A stretch of 64,000 nucleotides of DNA, from assembly GCA_019636845.1 (NCBI GenBank), contig JAHBWV010000001.1, forward strand, positions 2,480,001 to 2,544,000, in the 5' to 3' direction. A program made the translations under genes and the position numbers. A model generated the notes under the pieces. It made no database searches, was not told the DNA's origin, and worked only from the letters and a program-made list of their open reading frames with translations. Shown piece by piece: positions 11,516 through 20,224 of the stretch (positions are counted from its first letter, which is position 1; each line of letters begins with the position of its first letter). Source of the DNA: Phycisphaeraceae bacterium (GTDB lineage Bacteria; Planctomycetota; Phycisphaerae; Phycisphaerales; UBA1924).

Positions 11516-12228
11516 GCGACGCGGCGCGTATCGTCGAGCAGATTGCTGAGGGGCTGATCTCTGCGGAGATCGCGCTCGCTGAGGAACAAGCCCTGCGCGG
11601 GCTCGACATGCTCGACGAGGCCGAGATCCACGTCCACGTCGCCGATTCGCTCGCTGCGTCTGGATGGGGAGTCCTGCGGGAAGTGCCGTACCCAACCCCG
11701 CCTCATCCGCGTGCGGCACGGTCAATCCGAGAACGATGCGACCTCGTTCTGACGCCGAGATCGGGGCAGCAGCTCATCGATGCGGTCGAGCGGGCCGCGT
11801 GGCAGGAGAAGCGGTCGGCGACGCTGTTCGCTGCGATAGACGACACGGCTCACCACGATGACGGAGCGATCGATCCCTCTGAAGCGATCTGGCTGGAACT
11901 CAAGACAACCGGCGAGTTCGTGTGCCGCGATGGGATCGGGGGGCCGAATCAGTCCTACAGCAGCGAGCTTGTCCGTGGGCCAGCGGCGGACCTGCGAAAG
12001 CTCGCAGCAGACGCAACGATCGAGCGTGGGATCGCTATGCTGATCCTGTTTGCGAGCGATGAGGCCGTCGCGCGTCACGATATCGACCGTGCGGGGCACA
12101 GCATGCTCGACCGGGGGCTGCCGCTCGGCGCAGTGGAAGTCGCAACGCTCAGGATCGCGGATCGGATCGGGAACCGCTGCTGCTGCATCGCGGGCTTTGC
12201 GTGCGCTCGGAACCTGCTCAACGGGTGA
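11512..12228 (+). CDS. Hypothetical protein, possible PD-(D/E)XK-fold nuclease
   Basis: A 238-residue protein with no family I can name. Its order of features fits the PD-(D/E)XK restriction-endonuclease-like core: a helical N-terminus, ERCDLVLTP (candidate metal Asp), EAIWLELKTTGEF (candidate Glu-x-Lys), then an amphipathic helix and a hydrophobic strand (GPAADLRKLAADATIERGIAMLILFAS). That helix-strand ending is common in this superfamily. No target-recognition domain or methyltransferase is nearby. It is coupled by ATGA to the two-helix membrane protein and overlaps lpxB tail-to-tail by 11 bases. Nuclease activity is inference only. Confidence 0.75.
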   Translation: MSDAARIVEQIAEGLISAEIALAEEQALRGLDMLDEAEIHVHVADSLAASGWGVLREVPYPTPPHPRAARSIRERCDLVLTPRSGQQLIDAVERAAWQEKRSATLFAAIDDTAHHDDGAIDPSEAIWLELKTTGEFVCRDGIGGPNQSYSSELVRGPAADLRKLAADATIERGIAMLILFASDEAVARHDIDRAGHSMLDRGLPLGAVEVATLRIADRIGNRCCCIAGFACARNLLNG

Positions 12229-13432
12229 GCTCCGCGAGGGCGGGCGTGGCAGCGCAGGCCTCGTCCACCGCATCCGCGATCGACTCAGCCGCCTTGAGCG
12301 AGGCGTCCCTGCCGGCGAACTGCTCTACGACACGCTGCAACTCCGATCGCTGCAACGATGCGAGGTCTGGGGACTCAAGCAGATCGCTCGCGTGCCGGAC
12401 GATGGGCTCGGCGTCGCCGAAGTGCGGCACCAGTTCAGGGACAATCTCTCGACCGGCGATGAGGTTCGGCAGCGTGAAGTGGTCTGTCGTGAAGAGAACG
12501 TCTCGCGCGATCGTGTAGAGAGCCCGATCAAAGAGCCCCGACTTGTACACGATGACCATCGGACGGCACTGCTTCGCGATCTGGAGAGTGACCGTTCCGC
12601 TGACAACGAGTGCCAGATCGCACCAGCGCACGATGGCGTCGGTCCGTCCGGAGAGCATCTCCAGACCGGCGGGCCAGCCCCCGAGATCCGCGGCCATCGA
12701 ACGCAGCGTCTGCTCGACTCTCGGCGTTGTTGCCGCTACACAGCCGATCAACTGCGGGTGGTCGGCCTTCAGGCGTCTGAACGCCTCGTAGAGAACGGGG
12801 AAGTTCCGTTGGATCTCACCGGGCCTGGATCCGGGCATGAGCGCAACCCTTGGGTGCGTCTGGCCGAGGGTGGCCGCCTCTCTGTCGAGAGCGTCCGGAT
12901 CGAGGACGTGGTCAAAGAGCGGGTGACCGATGAACGTTGCTCGCACGCTCCTCTCGTTGAACCACGGCTCCTCGAACGGAAGCAGACAGAGCACATGATC
13001 GGTCAGCTTGCGGAGTTTGTTGATGCGCCAGCTCCCCCACGCCCAGACCTGCGGAGCGACGAGATGAACGACCCTGATCTGGCGGCGCTTTGCGATGCGA
13101 CAGATCGGGAAGTTCGCTGCGGGAGAATCGACCGGCACATGCACCGCGACCGGGTTGCTCTCGAGCCACGCCGCGATCCGACGATTGATGCCGCGATGCT
13201 CCTTGATCTTCTTTATGCCCGGCATGCCCATCACCGCGTCGTCGCCGGTGCGTTCGACGATCGTCGCGCCGGCCTCGGCCATCTTGGGTCCACCCCAGGC
13301 GTAGATCGAGATATCTGGACGCGTCTTGCGGAGCTGGGCGATGACCGCTGATGCGTGATCATCGCCGGACGGCTCGAAGGCCGTGAACAAGATTGCGTGC
13401 GTGCGGGATGGCGGTGGGGTGGCGAGTGACAA
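12218..13432 (-). CDS. lpxB: Lipid-A-disaccharide synthase
   Basis: LpxB (GT19 family) condenses UDP-2,3-diacylglucosamine with lipid X at the inner membrane to make the lipid A disaccharide. Family marks include FEPSGDDHASAVI near the N-terminus, YAWGGPKMAEAGA, VAPQVWAWGSWRINKLRK, CLLPFEEPWFNE, FIGHPLFD, VALMPGSRPGEI and the late block VVSGTVTLQIAKQCRPMVIVYK. Its 404 residues are normal. The start is TTG at 13432, as no ATG or GTG is available in frame before the conserved core. It lies 57 bases after the receiver-XRE regulator stop on the same strand. Together with kdsD and kdsC it implies an LPS-type outer membrane. Confidence 0.9.
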   Translation of the reverse strand: MSLATPPPSRTHAILFTAFEPSGDDHASAVIAQLRKTRPDISIYAWGGPKMAEAGATIVERTGDDAVMGMPGIKKIKEHRGINRRIAAWLESNPVAVHVPVDSPAANFPICRIAKRRQIRVVHLVAPQVWAWGSWRINKLRKLTDHVLCLLPFEEPWFNERSVRATFIGHPLFDHVLDPDALDREAATLGQTHPRVALMPGSRPGEIQRNFPVLYEAFRRLKADHPQLIGCVAATTPRVEQTLRSMAADLGGWPAGLEMLSGRTDAIVRWCDLALVVSGTVTLQIAKQCRPMVIVYKSGLFDRALYTIARDVLFTTDHFTLPNLIAGREIVPELVPHFGDAEPIVRHASDLLESPDLASLQRSELQRVVEQFAGRDASLKAAESIADAVDEACAATPALAELTR

Positions 13433-13489
13433 GGCAAGCAGTCAATCCGGCCGGAGGCCTCGGGTCAAATCGGATGCCTCGGGACCGGA

Positions 13490-14122
13490 TCAGAAACCCG
13501 AGTCTGAGAGCCACCCAGACGGTCGCGATCCCAGAGCGCTGGCGATGGCCAGCAAGGACTCCAGCGAGGGGAGGTGTGCGCCTCGCTCGATCGAGGAGAG
13601 CTGGCTGACGCTGACGCCCGATTCCTCTGAGAGTTCCTTGAGCGTCCATGAGCGTTCGGTTCGGGCCATCCGGATGTGCCTCCCCAGCCCCATGCGGAGC
13701 CGGTCCTGGGCACGCTGCCCGAGTTCAAAGGCATCCGCTGCCTGAGCGAGACAACGCCGGAGTTCATCGATCGAGAATGGCTTGGCTAGATAGTCGAAGA
13801 CGTCCTTCTTAAAGGTCTGGCGCATGCTGTCGAGCGAGGGGTATCCGGTGACAACGATCACGCACAGCCGCTGCCAACGTCGGCGGATCTCGTTGAGAGT
13901 TTCTTCGCCGCTGAAGCTGCCCATTTTGATGTCGAGGAGCACGACGTCTGGGAGTCGTTCCTCACACATGGAGAAAAACTCTTCCGGCGTCGACGCCACC
14001 CGCACCTCGTGACCCTCGGCATCGAGCACTGTGGCGATGTACTGGCGGAAGTCCGCGTCGTCGTCGAGTGCGACGACGGAGAGCGAGGGAGGCACGGCGG
14101 AAGTTGTCGATTCCGAGTCCAT
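13490..14122 (-). CDS. Response regulator with receiver domain and C-terminal XRE-type helix-turn-helix
   Basis: The 210-residue partner of the adjacent kinase. Residues 14-135 form a full receiver: acidic pocket Asp20-22, phospho-acceptor Asp64 (VVLLDIKMG), Thr92 (VVTGYPS) and Lys114 (YLAKPF). Residues about 148-205 form an XRE/Cro-like HTH (IRMARTERSWTLKELSEESGVSVSQLSSIERG). The usual output partners are OmpR, NarL or Fis-type; a C-terminal XRE domain is uncommon. The start is ATG 14122, with AGGA 8 bases upstream; ATG 14131 is also in frame. The start lies just past the kinase stop, so the two are coupled, and lpxB follows. Confidence 0.88.
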   Translation of the reverse strand: MDSESTTSAVPPSLSVVALDDDADFRQYIATVLDAEGHEVRVASTPEEFFSMCEERLPDVVLLDIKMGSFSGEETLNEIRRRWQRLCVIVVTGYPSLDSMRQTFKKDVFDYLAKPFSIDELRRCLAQAADAFELGQRAQDRLRMGLGRHIRMARTERSWTLKELSEESGVSVSQLSSIERGAHLPSLESLLAIASALGSRPSGWLSDSGF

Positions 14123-14132
14123 CGGGTACATC

Positions 14133-15626
14133 CTACTCCGACTCTGCGGATCGGTGTTCTTCGACGGGCTGCCCGTGGTCCGGCTGGCGCCCTTGAGCGT
14201 GCATGGGGAGGAGTATCTCCATTCTCGCGCCGCGTCTGTCGGGCATGTTCCCTGCGACGAGGACACCGCCGTGCTCTCTGATGATCCCTTCTGAGACTGC
14301 CAGCCCGAGGCCCGTCCCCCGTGAATCCAGGCGTGTGCTGACGAACGGCTCGAAAAGCGTTGTGAGCAGGGAGGGCTCGATACCGGGGCCGTTGTCTGTG
14401 ACCGTGATGGTCGCCCAGATCGCTCCGTCTCGGTCCCCGACGACCGATTCGACCGAGATCTGACCCGGCGGTTCCGGGGAGAGCGAGGTGCGTGTCCGAA
14501 CGGCGTCGGTCGCGTTGCGCAACAGGTTCACGAAGACCTGTACCATTCTGTCGGCATCGCATTCGATGATCAGATCGGGCTTGACCAGATTCTGTATGGA
14601 CACCTCTCTCGCGTCGCGATCCAGTCGAACGAGCGTCGCGGCTTCCTCAACGACGCCTCGAATCGCAACCGGCTGCGAGACCGGCGGACGGACACGTGCA
14701 AAGTCCAGCAGGGACTCGCTGAGCCGCTCCAGTCGCCCGACGACTCTCAGCATCAACTGCGCCTCTGCATCGGAGACGCCAGCCCCCGGGTTGCGGCTGA
14801 GCCGCTCGACCATTCCCTTGAGCACTGCAAGGGGGGTGTTCAACTCGTGCGAGATGCCCGCCGACATCATGCCAAGACTGGCAAGGCGATCCGCATCGGC
14901 AAGATTGCGACGGGCAGCTTCGAGCAGGTGATTCTTGCGTTTGAGATCTCCCGCAACACGCTCGATCTCGCCCAACGCCCTTGAGAGCTCGTGCTCCTTC
15001 TCTCGAATCGTTCTGATCGACTCGTTCCGTGAACGCATGATCTCACCCAATTCATCCGCGGGAATCGCGGACTCGGGGATCAGCTCTTCGTCGGTTCGGC
15101 CTTCGCGAACGGCTAAGTCTGCTCTCTGCATGCGTCGAATCGGGGCGTACACCTGCTGCGGCAGCACGAAGACTTCGAGCGATAACGCGACAAGGGCGTA
15201 GACACCAAGCAGAGCAATCACCATGAAGGCGTACAGGCGCGTTACCGCGTTGCGCGCTTCATCTATCCGTACACTGATCGTGGTGTAGGTTCCATCGTCC
15301 GTGCGGGGGTCGAGATAGACCACCGTCGAGACACCGCTGACGGCATCAATTCTGAGCGGCACGCCGGGAGAGGCCGACGCCCTGCTTGCTTGTTCCTGGG
15401 GGAGCCCAAGGTCGGAGGCCGACCCTCTGGCAATCACAATGCCATCGGGGAGCGAGAGATCCGCGATCTCGGTCGAGATGAGTACTCGTGCCAGCGCGGC
15501 CGCCTCGTTGATCTCCGCGCGTTCGACGATCTCTGAGATCGCCGGCCTGAGCGCGGCCAACAGAATGGTCGCGAGAGCGGCCGAGAACGCTGTGTGCAGG
15601 AAGATGAGCTTCTTTCGGATGCGCAT
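14133..15626 (-). CDS. Membrane sensor histidine kinase
   Basis: A 497-residue kinase. Helix 1 (about residues 8-28) and helix 2 (VIALLGVYALVALSLEVFVL) flank an extracytoplasmic sensor of about 130 residues with no family I recognise. A HAMP-like region and coiled coil follow. The H-box is SAGISHELNTPLAVLKG (His260), then HATPase motifs NLLRNATDAV (N box), DNGPGIEP (G1) and GTGLGLAVSEGI (G2). The cognate regulator gene begins just after the stop. ATG 15626 is chosen because helix 1 follows at once. The downstream lpxB suggests a role in envelope control, which is inference. Confidence 0.9.
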   Translation of the reverse strand: MRIRKKLIFLHTAFSAALATILLAALRPAISEIVERAEINEAAALARVLISTEIADLSLPDGIVIARGSASDLGLPQEQASRASASPGVPLRIDAVSGVSTVVYLDPRTDDGTYTTISVRIDEARNAVTRLYAFMVIALLGVYALVALSLEVFVLPQQVYAPIRRMQRADLAVREGRTDEELIPESAIPADELGEIMRSRNESIRTIREKEHELSRALGEIERVAGDLKRKNHLLEAARRNLADADRLASLGMMSAGISHELNTPLAVLKGMVERLSRNPGAGVSDAEAQLMLRVVGRLERLSESLLDFARVRPPVSQPVAIRGVVEEAATLVRLDRDAREVSIQNLVKPDLIIECDADRMVQVFVNLLRNATDAVRTRTSLSPEPPGQISVESVVGDRDGAIWATITVTDNGPGIEPSLLTTLFEPFVSTRLDSRGTGLGLAVSEGIIREHGGVLVAGNMPDRRGARMEILLPMHAQGRQPDHGQPVEEHRSAESE

Positions 15627-15735
15627 CCCTGCGAGGAGTCCTCGCCTGACGCGATGGTCCGAGACGCCGTGGCGCTCGCTCACGCTGCCGATCTCCTTCC
15701 GAACCTGATGGCTACAGACATGCCACACCGTCGGC

Positions 15736-15741
15736 TACAGT
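15736..15741 (+). promoter_or_regulatory. -10-like hexamer of rsmB
   Basis: TACAGT ending 5 bases before the GTG at 15747. It is the reason this start is preferred over the upstream ATGs at 15708 and 15720. Confidence 0.45.
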
Positions 15742-15746
15742 CCGAC

Positions 15747-17204
15747 GTGTCCAAGTTCCGGGAAACATCGTCCTCAGACCGTGGCCCCACGGCAAGCCGC
15801 TCCCCAAAGAAAGCGGCAGGATCGGGGCCGCGGAGTCAGGATGCCTCTCCGCCCCCCACTGGCGCGATTGACGGGCGTGATGCGGCGATTCGCCACCTGG
15901 CGAGACTCGCTTCACGATACCCGGACCTGAACCCCGAGACTGTGAGAACAGATGGGCTCGACACGCGCGAGGCCGCGCTTGCCCATGCAATCGTTGATCA
16001 GGCGGTGCGGCGGTGGACGACGATCGAGCATCTGATCCGCGTCTGCGCGATGCGCGAGCCCGCGGAGTTTGAGCCGCGACTCAGAGCCGCACTCCTCAGT
16101 GGAGGCGTGCAGCTGCTGTTCCTCGATCGGATCCCTGATCACGCGGCGATCGACCAGACTGTGGAGTGGGCCAAGACGCGGATCAGGCCCGGGGCCGCCG
16201 GCATCACGAATGCCGTCCTCAGACGGCTGTCGAGCGTTCGGGCATCTGATGCTTCACGCACGAGGATCCTGGATGACCGCTGGGAGGATCGGCGAGACGA
16301 GCTCCCGTTATCCTCAGGAGGATCCCTTCGTCTCGCGGGGGACGCGCTGCCCTCTGATTCCATCGAGAGATGGGCGGTATCAACCGGGCTGCCTCGGGAC
16401 CTTCTTTCGAAATGGGATCGGGATTGGGGGAGCGAGCTCGCTCGCGACCTGGCCGTGCACGCCATGATGCAACCTCCGACGATCCTGAATGTCTCGCACG
16501 CCGAATCACGACTTCCTGCGGACCTGACCGAACCCCATTCCATCGCGGGCTTCGCTGTCTTCCAGGGTGACAGAGGCGCACTCTCCAGAATGCTCAACGC
16601 ACGCCGAGATTTATGGGTGCAGGACTCATCTGCCGGTGAGGCAGTGAATGCGATCGCCGCGATCGACGCGGCGCGAATCGTTGACGTCTGCGCAGGGCGA
16701 GGCACCAAGACCCGCCAACTCCGGGCGACGTTCCCCGGCGCATCGATCATCGCCTCTGACACGGATCGAGCACGACTGGCACAACTTGAAGAGATCGTGG
16801 CGAGCGATGAGCGGGTGGCGGTCGTCGATTCGGCATCGCTCGCGAGATCATGCAGTGGAAGGGCGGACCTCGCGCTGCTCGACGTCCCATGCTCGAACAC
16901 CGGTGTTCTTGCGCGCAGAGTCGAAGCGAGGCATCGGTACAGCCCCGAGCAGTCGCAACGGCTCAGAGAGGTCCAGATCGGTATCGTCGAGCAATCGCTC
17001 AATCTCGTTCGATCAGGCGGATGGGTTTTGTACTCCACCTGCAGCATCGAGCCCGAAGAGAACGAGGCACTCGTCAGACTGGCCTGCGACCGATTCGGGG
17101 TGCGGCTGGAGGCCATGCACCGCACCATGCCGGTCGGGAAGCCGGGCGAGCCACCACAGCTATACCGTGATGGTTCATTCTGGGCACTCCTGCAGCGACG
17201 TTGA
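15747..17204 (+). CDS. rsmB: RsmB-type rRNA (cytosine-C5) methyltransferase
   Basis: A SAM-dependent m5C methyltransferase of 485 residues. A disordered N-terminal stretch of about 45 residues is followed by a NusB-like RNA-binding domain (RHLARLASRYP through GITNAVLRRLS). The catalytic domain has SAM motif I VDVCAGRGTKTRQL, motif IV LDVPCSNTGVLARR with Cys382, and motif VI YSTCSIEPEENEAL with Cys432. One of the two cysteines is the nucleophile and the other is needed for release. The NusB plus methyltransferase layout matches RsmB, which methylates C967 of E. coli 16S rRNA. The GTG start is inferred from TACAGT; ATG 15708 would add 13 residues. The gene is divergent from the kinase gene. Confidence 0.87.
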   Translation: MSKFRETSSSDRGPTASRSPKKAAGSGPRSQDASPPPTGAIDGRDAAIRHLARLASRYPDLNPETVRTDGLDTREAALAHAIVDQAVRRWTTIEHLIRVCAMREPAEFEPRLRAALLSGGVQLLFLDRIPDHAAIDQTVEWAKTRIRPGAAGITNAVLRRLSSVRASDASRTRILDDRWEDRRDELPLSSGGSLRLAGDALPSDSIERWAVSTGLPRDLLSKWDRDWGSELARDLAVHAMMQPPTILNVSHAESRLPADLTEPHSIAGFAVFQGDRGALSRMLNARRDLWVQDSSAGEAVNAIAAIDAARIVDVCAGRGTKTRQLRATFPGASIIASDTDRARLAQLEEIVASDERVAVVDSASLARSCSGRADLALLDVPCSNTGVLARRVEARHRYSPEQSQRLREVQIGIVEQSLNLVRSGGWVLYSTCSIEPEENEALVRLACDRFGVRLEAMHRTMPVGKPGEPPQLYRDGSFWALLQRR

Positions 17205-17334
17205 ACTCCACCAATCAAAATCTGGCGACGGTGCGGCCCCCCTCGCGATTGGCCGCGTGTTGAGTGTGGTCTACACTCTGCCCCATCGCCGAGACGCCTC
17301 GGTCCATGACGCGGCCAACCGGGAAGAGCGACGA

Positions 17335-17790
17335 ATGAACCTGCTCGACATCCTTTCCCCCAGTTGCATCCGTGCCCCGCTTGTCGCTGCCGATAAGCGC
17401 GGTGTGATCGACGAGCTCGTCGATGTTCTGGCCGCTGCAGGCAAGGTCAGCGATCCGGGGACTCTGAAGCAGGCGGTATGGACTCGAGAGCAGACTCGCA
17501 CGACAGGTATCGGGCACGGGCTTGCGATCCCCCACGGGAAAGCCGCGGGCATGTCCGCATTGGCCATGGCGATCGGCAAACCGGCCAATCCTCTCGACTT
17601 TGAGGCGATCGACGGCCAGCCGGTGCGCCTGATTGTGCTTCTCGCCAGCCCCCCTGAGCGGACGAGCGATCACATCCAGGCACTTGCCAGGGTCAGCCGC
17701 CTGATGACGATGGAAGACTTCCGGCAGCGAATCTACAGCGCAAGCGGCCCGGAAGAGATCCTTGAACTGATCAAGTCTCAAGAGTCTTGA
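17335..17790 (+). CDS. PTS sugar transporter subunit IIA (PtsN/fructose type)
   Basis: A 151-residue single EIIA domain of the mannitol/fructose/PtsN class. The phospho-acceptor is His67 in GIGHGLAIPHGK, and LIVLLASPPERTSDHIQALARVSRL is the second conserved block. No transport subunits, EI or HPr are nearby. A free-standing IIA of this type more often works as a regulatory phosphocarrier (PTS-Ntr) than in sugar uptake, though this is inference. The ATG at 17335 is preceded by GGAAGAG. TACACT near 17274 may be the -10, giving a leader of about 55 bases. Confidence 0.88.
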   Translation: MNLLDILSPSCIRAPLVAADKRGVIDELVDVLAAAGKVSDPGTLKQAVWTREQTRTTGIGHGLAIPHGKAAGMSALAMAIGKPANPLDFEAIDGQPVRLIVLLASPPERTSDHIQALARVSRLMTMEDFRQRIYSASGPEEILELIKSQES

Positions 17791-17939
17791 CACCCTTTAT
17801 CGGGGTTGATTCAAGGTCCGGATAATCGACGCAGCCATGCGCAGAGATCGGACCAAGGGCTTCCGTTCCCTCTCGGATTCCGCTACTCTGGGTATCTCGT
17901 GGGGTTCATCCCCATCACCCTGGAGACGGAGGCAGAAGC

Positions 17940-19367
17940 ATGAAGAAGATGATCGCCGCGGCCGCACTTGTGGCCGGTGTATCGTGGTGCGCGCACGCGC
18001 AGACCCCCCTGACAACCGAACGAATCGCTGCGGGTCTCTCGAATCCCTTGTTCGTGACCCATGCGCCCGGGGACGACACCAGGATCTTCATCGTTGAACA
18101 GCGGTCTGGATCTACGGGAAGAATCCGGATCTACAACCTGCTGACCAACACGCTCGTCACGACGCCGTTCCTTTCGATATCAGGCGTTTCGACGGCGAGC
18201 GAGCAAGGCCTGCTGGGTCTTGCGTTCCACCCGAACTATCTGACGAATGGCTACTTCTGGGTGAACTACACGAACTCATCCGGCACAACTGTGATCGCGC
18301 GATACCAGGCGACCGGTGACCCCGCGACCTCAAGCTTTGCAAATCTGGCGAGTGCTCAGGTCGTCCTGACGATTGCGCAGCCGTTCAGCAATCACAACGG
18401 CGGATGGATCGCCTTCGGACCGGACGGTTATCTCTACATCGCGACCGGTGACGGGGGCTCGGGCGGCGACCCGGGTAATCGTGCGCAGGACACCACCAAC
18501 CAGTTGCTCGGAAAGATGCTCAGAATCGATGTCGACGGTCCGGACAACATCCCCGGCAACGCCGACGATGATGGCTTCCCTGCCGACGCGACCAAGCTTT
18601 ACACAATTCCCTCGGATAACCCCTTCGTCGGCACAGAGAACGACGACGAGATCTGGGCGTACGGACTTCGCAACCACTGGAGAAACTCCTTCGATCGCGA
18701 AACGGGCGATCTGTGGATCGCGGACGTCGGCCAGAATAACTGGGAAGAGATCAACATCCAGCCCACCACAAGCACGGGCGGGGAGAACTACGGCTGGCGC
18801 TGCTACGAGGGGAACAACGCCTTCAATACGACCGGATGCGCCTCCGCCTCGACGATGAAGTTCCCCATCCATGTGTACAACCACTCGACCGATGGGTTCT
18901 CATGCTCTGTCACGGGCGGGTACGTCTATCGTGGGCCGATCTGCGATCTTCGCGGCACGTACTTCTTCGCTGACTATTGCTCGAACAGGATCAAATCGTT
19001 CCGCTACAACGGCGTCTCGGTGACAGAGTTCACCGACCGAACGGTGCAGCTTGATCCGCCTGGCACCGTCGCGATCAACTCCATCACCTCGTTCGGCGAG
19101 GATAACCAGGGAAATCTGTACATCGTCGATGGCGGCGGAGAGGTCTTCCGCCTGATCCGGAGCGGTCCTGCTGCTGGGGACTACAACGGAGACACGCTTG
19201 TTGACGTGCTCGATATACTCGACTTCTTCGATGACTTCGGTGCTTGCTTCGGAGAGGATCTGCCGTGCGGCGGCCTCGGCAACCCCGATTTCAACGGCGA
19301 TACCGTCGTTGATGTGCTGGACTTCCTGGACTTCCTGGATGCTTTCGGGCGTGACTATTGTGTGTGA
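17940..19367 (+). CDS. Secreted PQQ-dependent sugar dehydrogenase-like protein with C-terminal GC-type dockerin
   Basis: A 475-residue exported protein. The signal peptide is KKMIAAAALVAGVSWCAHA. Residues about 25-395 are a six-bladed propeller of the glucose/sorbosone dehydrogenase (soluble PQQ-GDH/HHIP) type, with GLLGLAFHPNY, HNGGWIAFGPDGYLYIATGDGG, LLGKMLRIDVDG, WAYGLRNHWRNSFD and ENYGWRCYEG. The end carries two EF-hand-like repeats, DYNGDTLVDVLDILDFFDDFG and DFNGDTVVDVLDFLDFLDAFG, with flanking cysteines: a dockerin-like module shared with the protease at 24227. GGAGG sits before the start. Substrate and cofactor are unproven. Confidence 0.9.
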   Translation: MKKMIAAAALVAGVSWCAHAQTPLTTERIAAGLSNPLFVTHAPGDDTRIFIVEQRSGSTGRIRIYNLLTNTLVTTPFLSISGVSTASEQGLLGLAFHPNYLTNGYFWVNYTNSSGTTVIARYQATGDPATSSFANLASAQVVLTIAQPFSNHNGGWIAFGPDGYLYIATGDGGSGGDPGNRAQDTTNQLLGKMLRIDVDGPDNIPGNADDDGFPADATKLYTIPSDNPFVGTENDDEIWAYGLRNHWRNSFDRETGDLWIADVGQNNWEEINIQPTTSTGGENYGWRCYEGNNAFNTTGCASASTMKFPIHVYNHSTDGFSCSVTGGYVYRGPICDLRGTYFFADYCSNRIKSFRYNGVSVTEFTDRTVQLDPPGTVAINSITSFGEDNQGNLYIVDGGGEVFRLIRSGPAAGDYNGDTLVDVLDILDFFDDFGACFGEDLPCGGLGNPDFNGDTVVDVLDFLDFLDAFGRDYCV

Positions 19368-19430
19368 TCACGCTCAGTCGGCGCAGACCGACTGACACGA
19401 GCCCGTCTGGATTCTTGATTGCGCCGATCC

Positions 19431-19470
19431 GGGCCTCCCACGCTCTACCGAGTCTGGGAGGCCCGTGTTC
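19431..19470 (+). terminator. Hairpin terminator after the sugar dehydrogenase-like gene
   Basis: A perfect 10-bp stem, GGGCCTCCCA (19431-19440) with TGGGAGGCCC (19455-19464), loop 14, followed by a short T-rich GTGTTCTT on the plus strand. It lies between two convergent genes and could act on both. Confidence 0.6.
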
Positions 19471-19484
19471 TTGGCTCAGATCGC

Positions 19485-20171
19485 TCAGGCGTCGGCCTTG
19501 GGTGGGGTCTGCGGCTTCGTACCTGCCGACCGGACTTGGGCGATCACGCCGATCAGTGATTCCATGCGACCGAAGGCCCGATCCGCCTGGCTGCGGAACA
19601 TCACATAGGGGAAGAGTGTGGTCAGGGCTACGACAAGCCCGAAAACGGTCGTGTAGAGAGCTTCGGCGATACCCCCTGCGACGAGTGTCGGATCGGTCAC
19701 TCCACGTTCTTGTCCAAGGAGCTGGAACGATTCGATGATGCCGGTCACTGTGCCGAGAATCCCGAGCATCGGCGCGGCGGTCACGATCGTCGAGAGCGTC
19801 ACGGAGAATCGCTCGATGCTCGGTCTGGAACGCTCGATGAGCTCGATGCCGTGGGCCTCGATAGCAGAGGCCTCGGCATTGGCACGCGCGTCGGCGAGCA
19901 GCCGTGCCGCGAACGACCCGTAGACGGATCGGTCGCTCTCGGCCAGATCCGCAGCACCGGAGAGGTCTCCCTCACGAGTACGCCTAAAGACCGAGCGGAG
20001 GAGCCTTGCGGTGTGGGATGAGTGGGTGCGAGACCAGAACCAGGTCCGTTCGAGGGAGAGCGTAACCGACACGATACTCATACCGAGCAGTGGCCACATG
20101 ACCACGCCGCCATCGGCGAAGAAACGAGCAAGCGTGTTCAGGGCATCTGACATCGCCGTCATGGTAGACAT
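19485..20171 (-). CDS. MotA/TolQ/ExbB family proton channel protein
   Basis: A 228-residue inner-membrane protein with three helices: the first at VVMWPLLGMSIVSVTLSL (about 23-40), then the paired helices about 125-160 (TAAPMLGILGTVTGIIESFQ) and 165-195 (GGIAEALYTTVFGLVVALTTLFPYVMF). The GILGTVTGII motif and GIAEALYTT are diagnostic of ExbB/TolQ/MotA proteins, which use proton motive force to drive work across the periplasm. No exbD/tolR or tonB/motB partner follows within the window, which is unusual. Starts at 20171, 20162 or 20153 are all possible. Confidence 0.87.
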   Translation of the reverse strand: MSTMTAMSDALNTLARFFADGGVVMWPLLGMSIVSVTLSLERTWFWSRTHSSHTARLLRSVFRRTREGDLSGAADLAESDRSVYGSFAARLLADARANAEASAIEAHGIELIERSRPSIERFSVTLSTIVTAAPMLGILGTVTGIIESFQLLGQERGVTDPTLVAGGIAEALYTTVFGLVVALTTLFPYVMFRSQADRAFGRMESLIGVIAQVRSAGTKPQTPPKADA

Positions 20172-20224
20172 GGGGTCTCAGGGGGTGGGACCTAGGATCG
20201 GTGCACGTCCGGTACGGCGGGAGC

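Noticed and set aside
12050-13351. A 433-codon frame opposite lpxB
   Set aside because: Antisense to lpxB with arginine-rich, random-looking composition.
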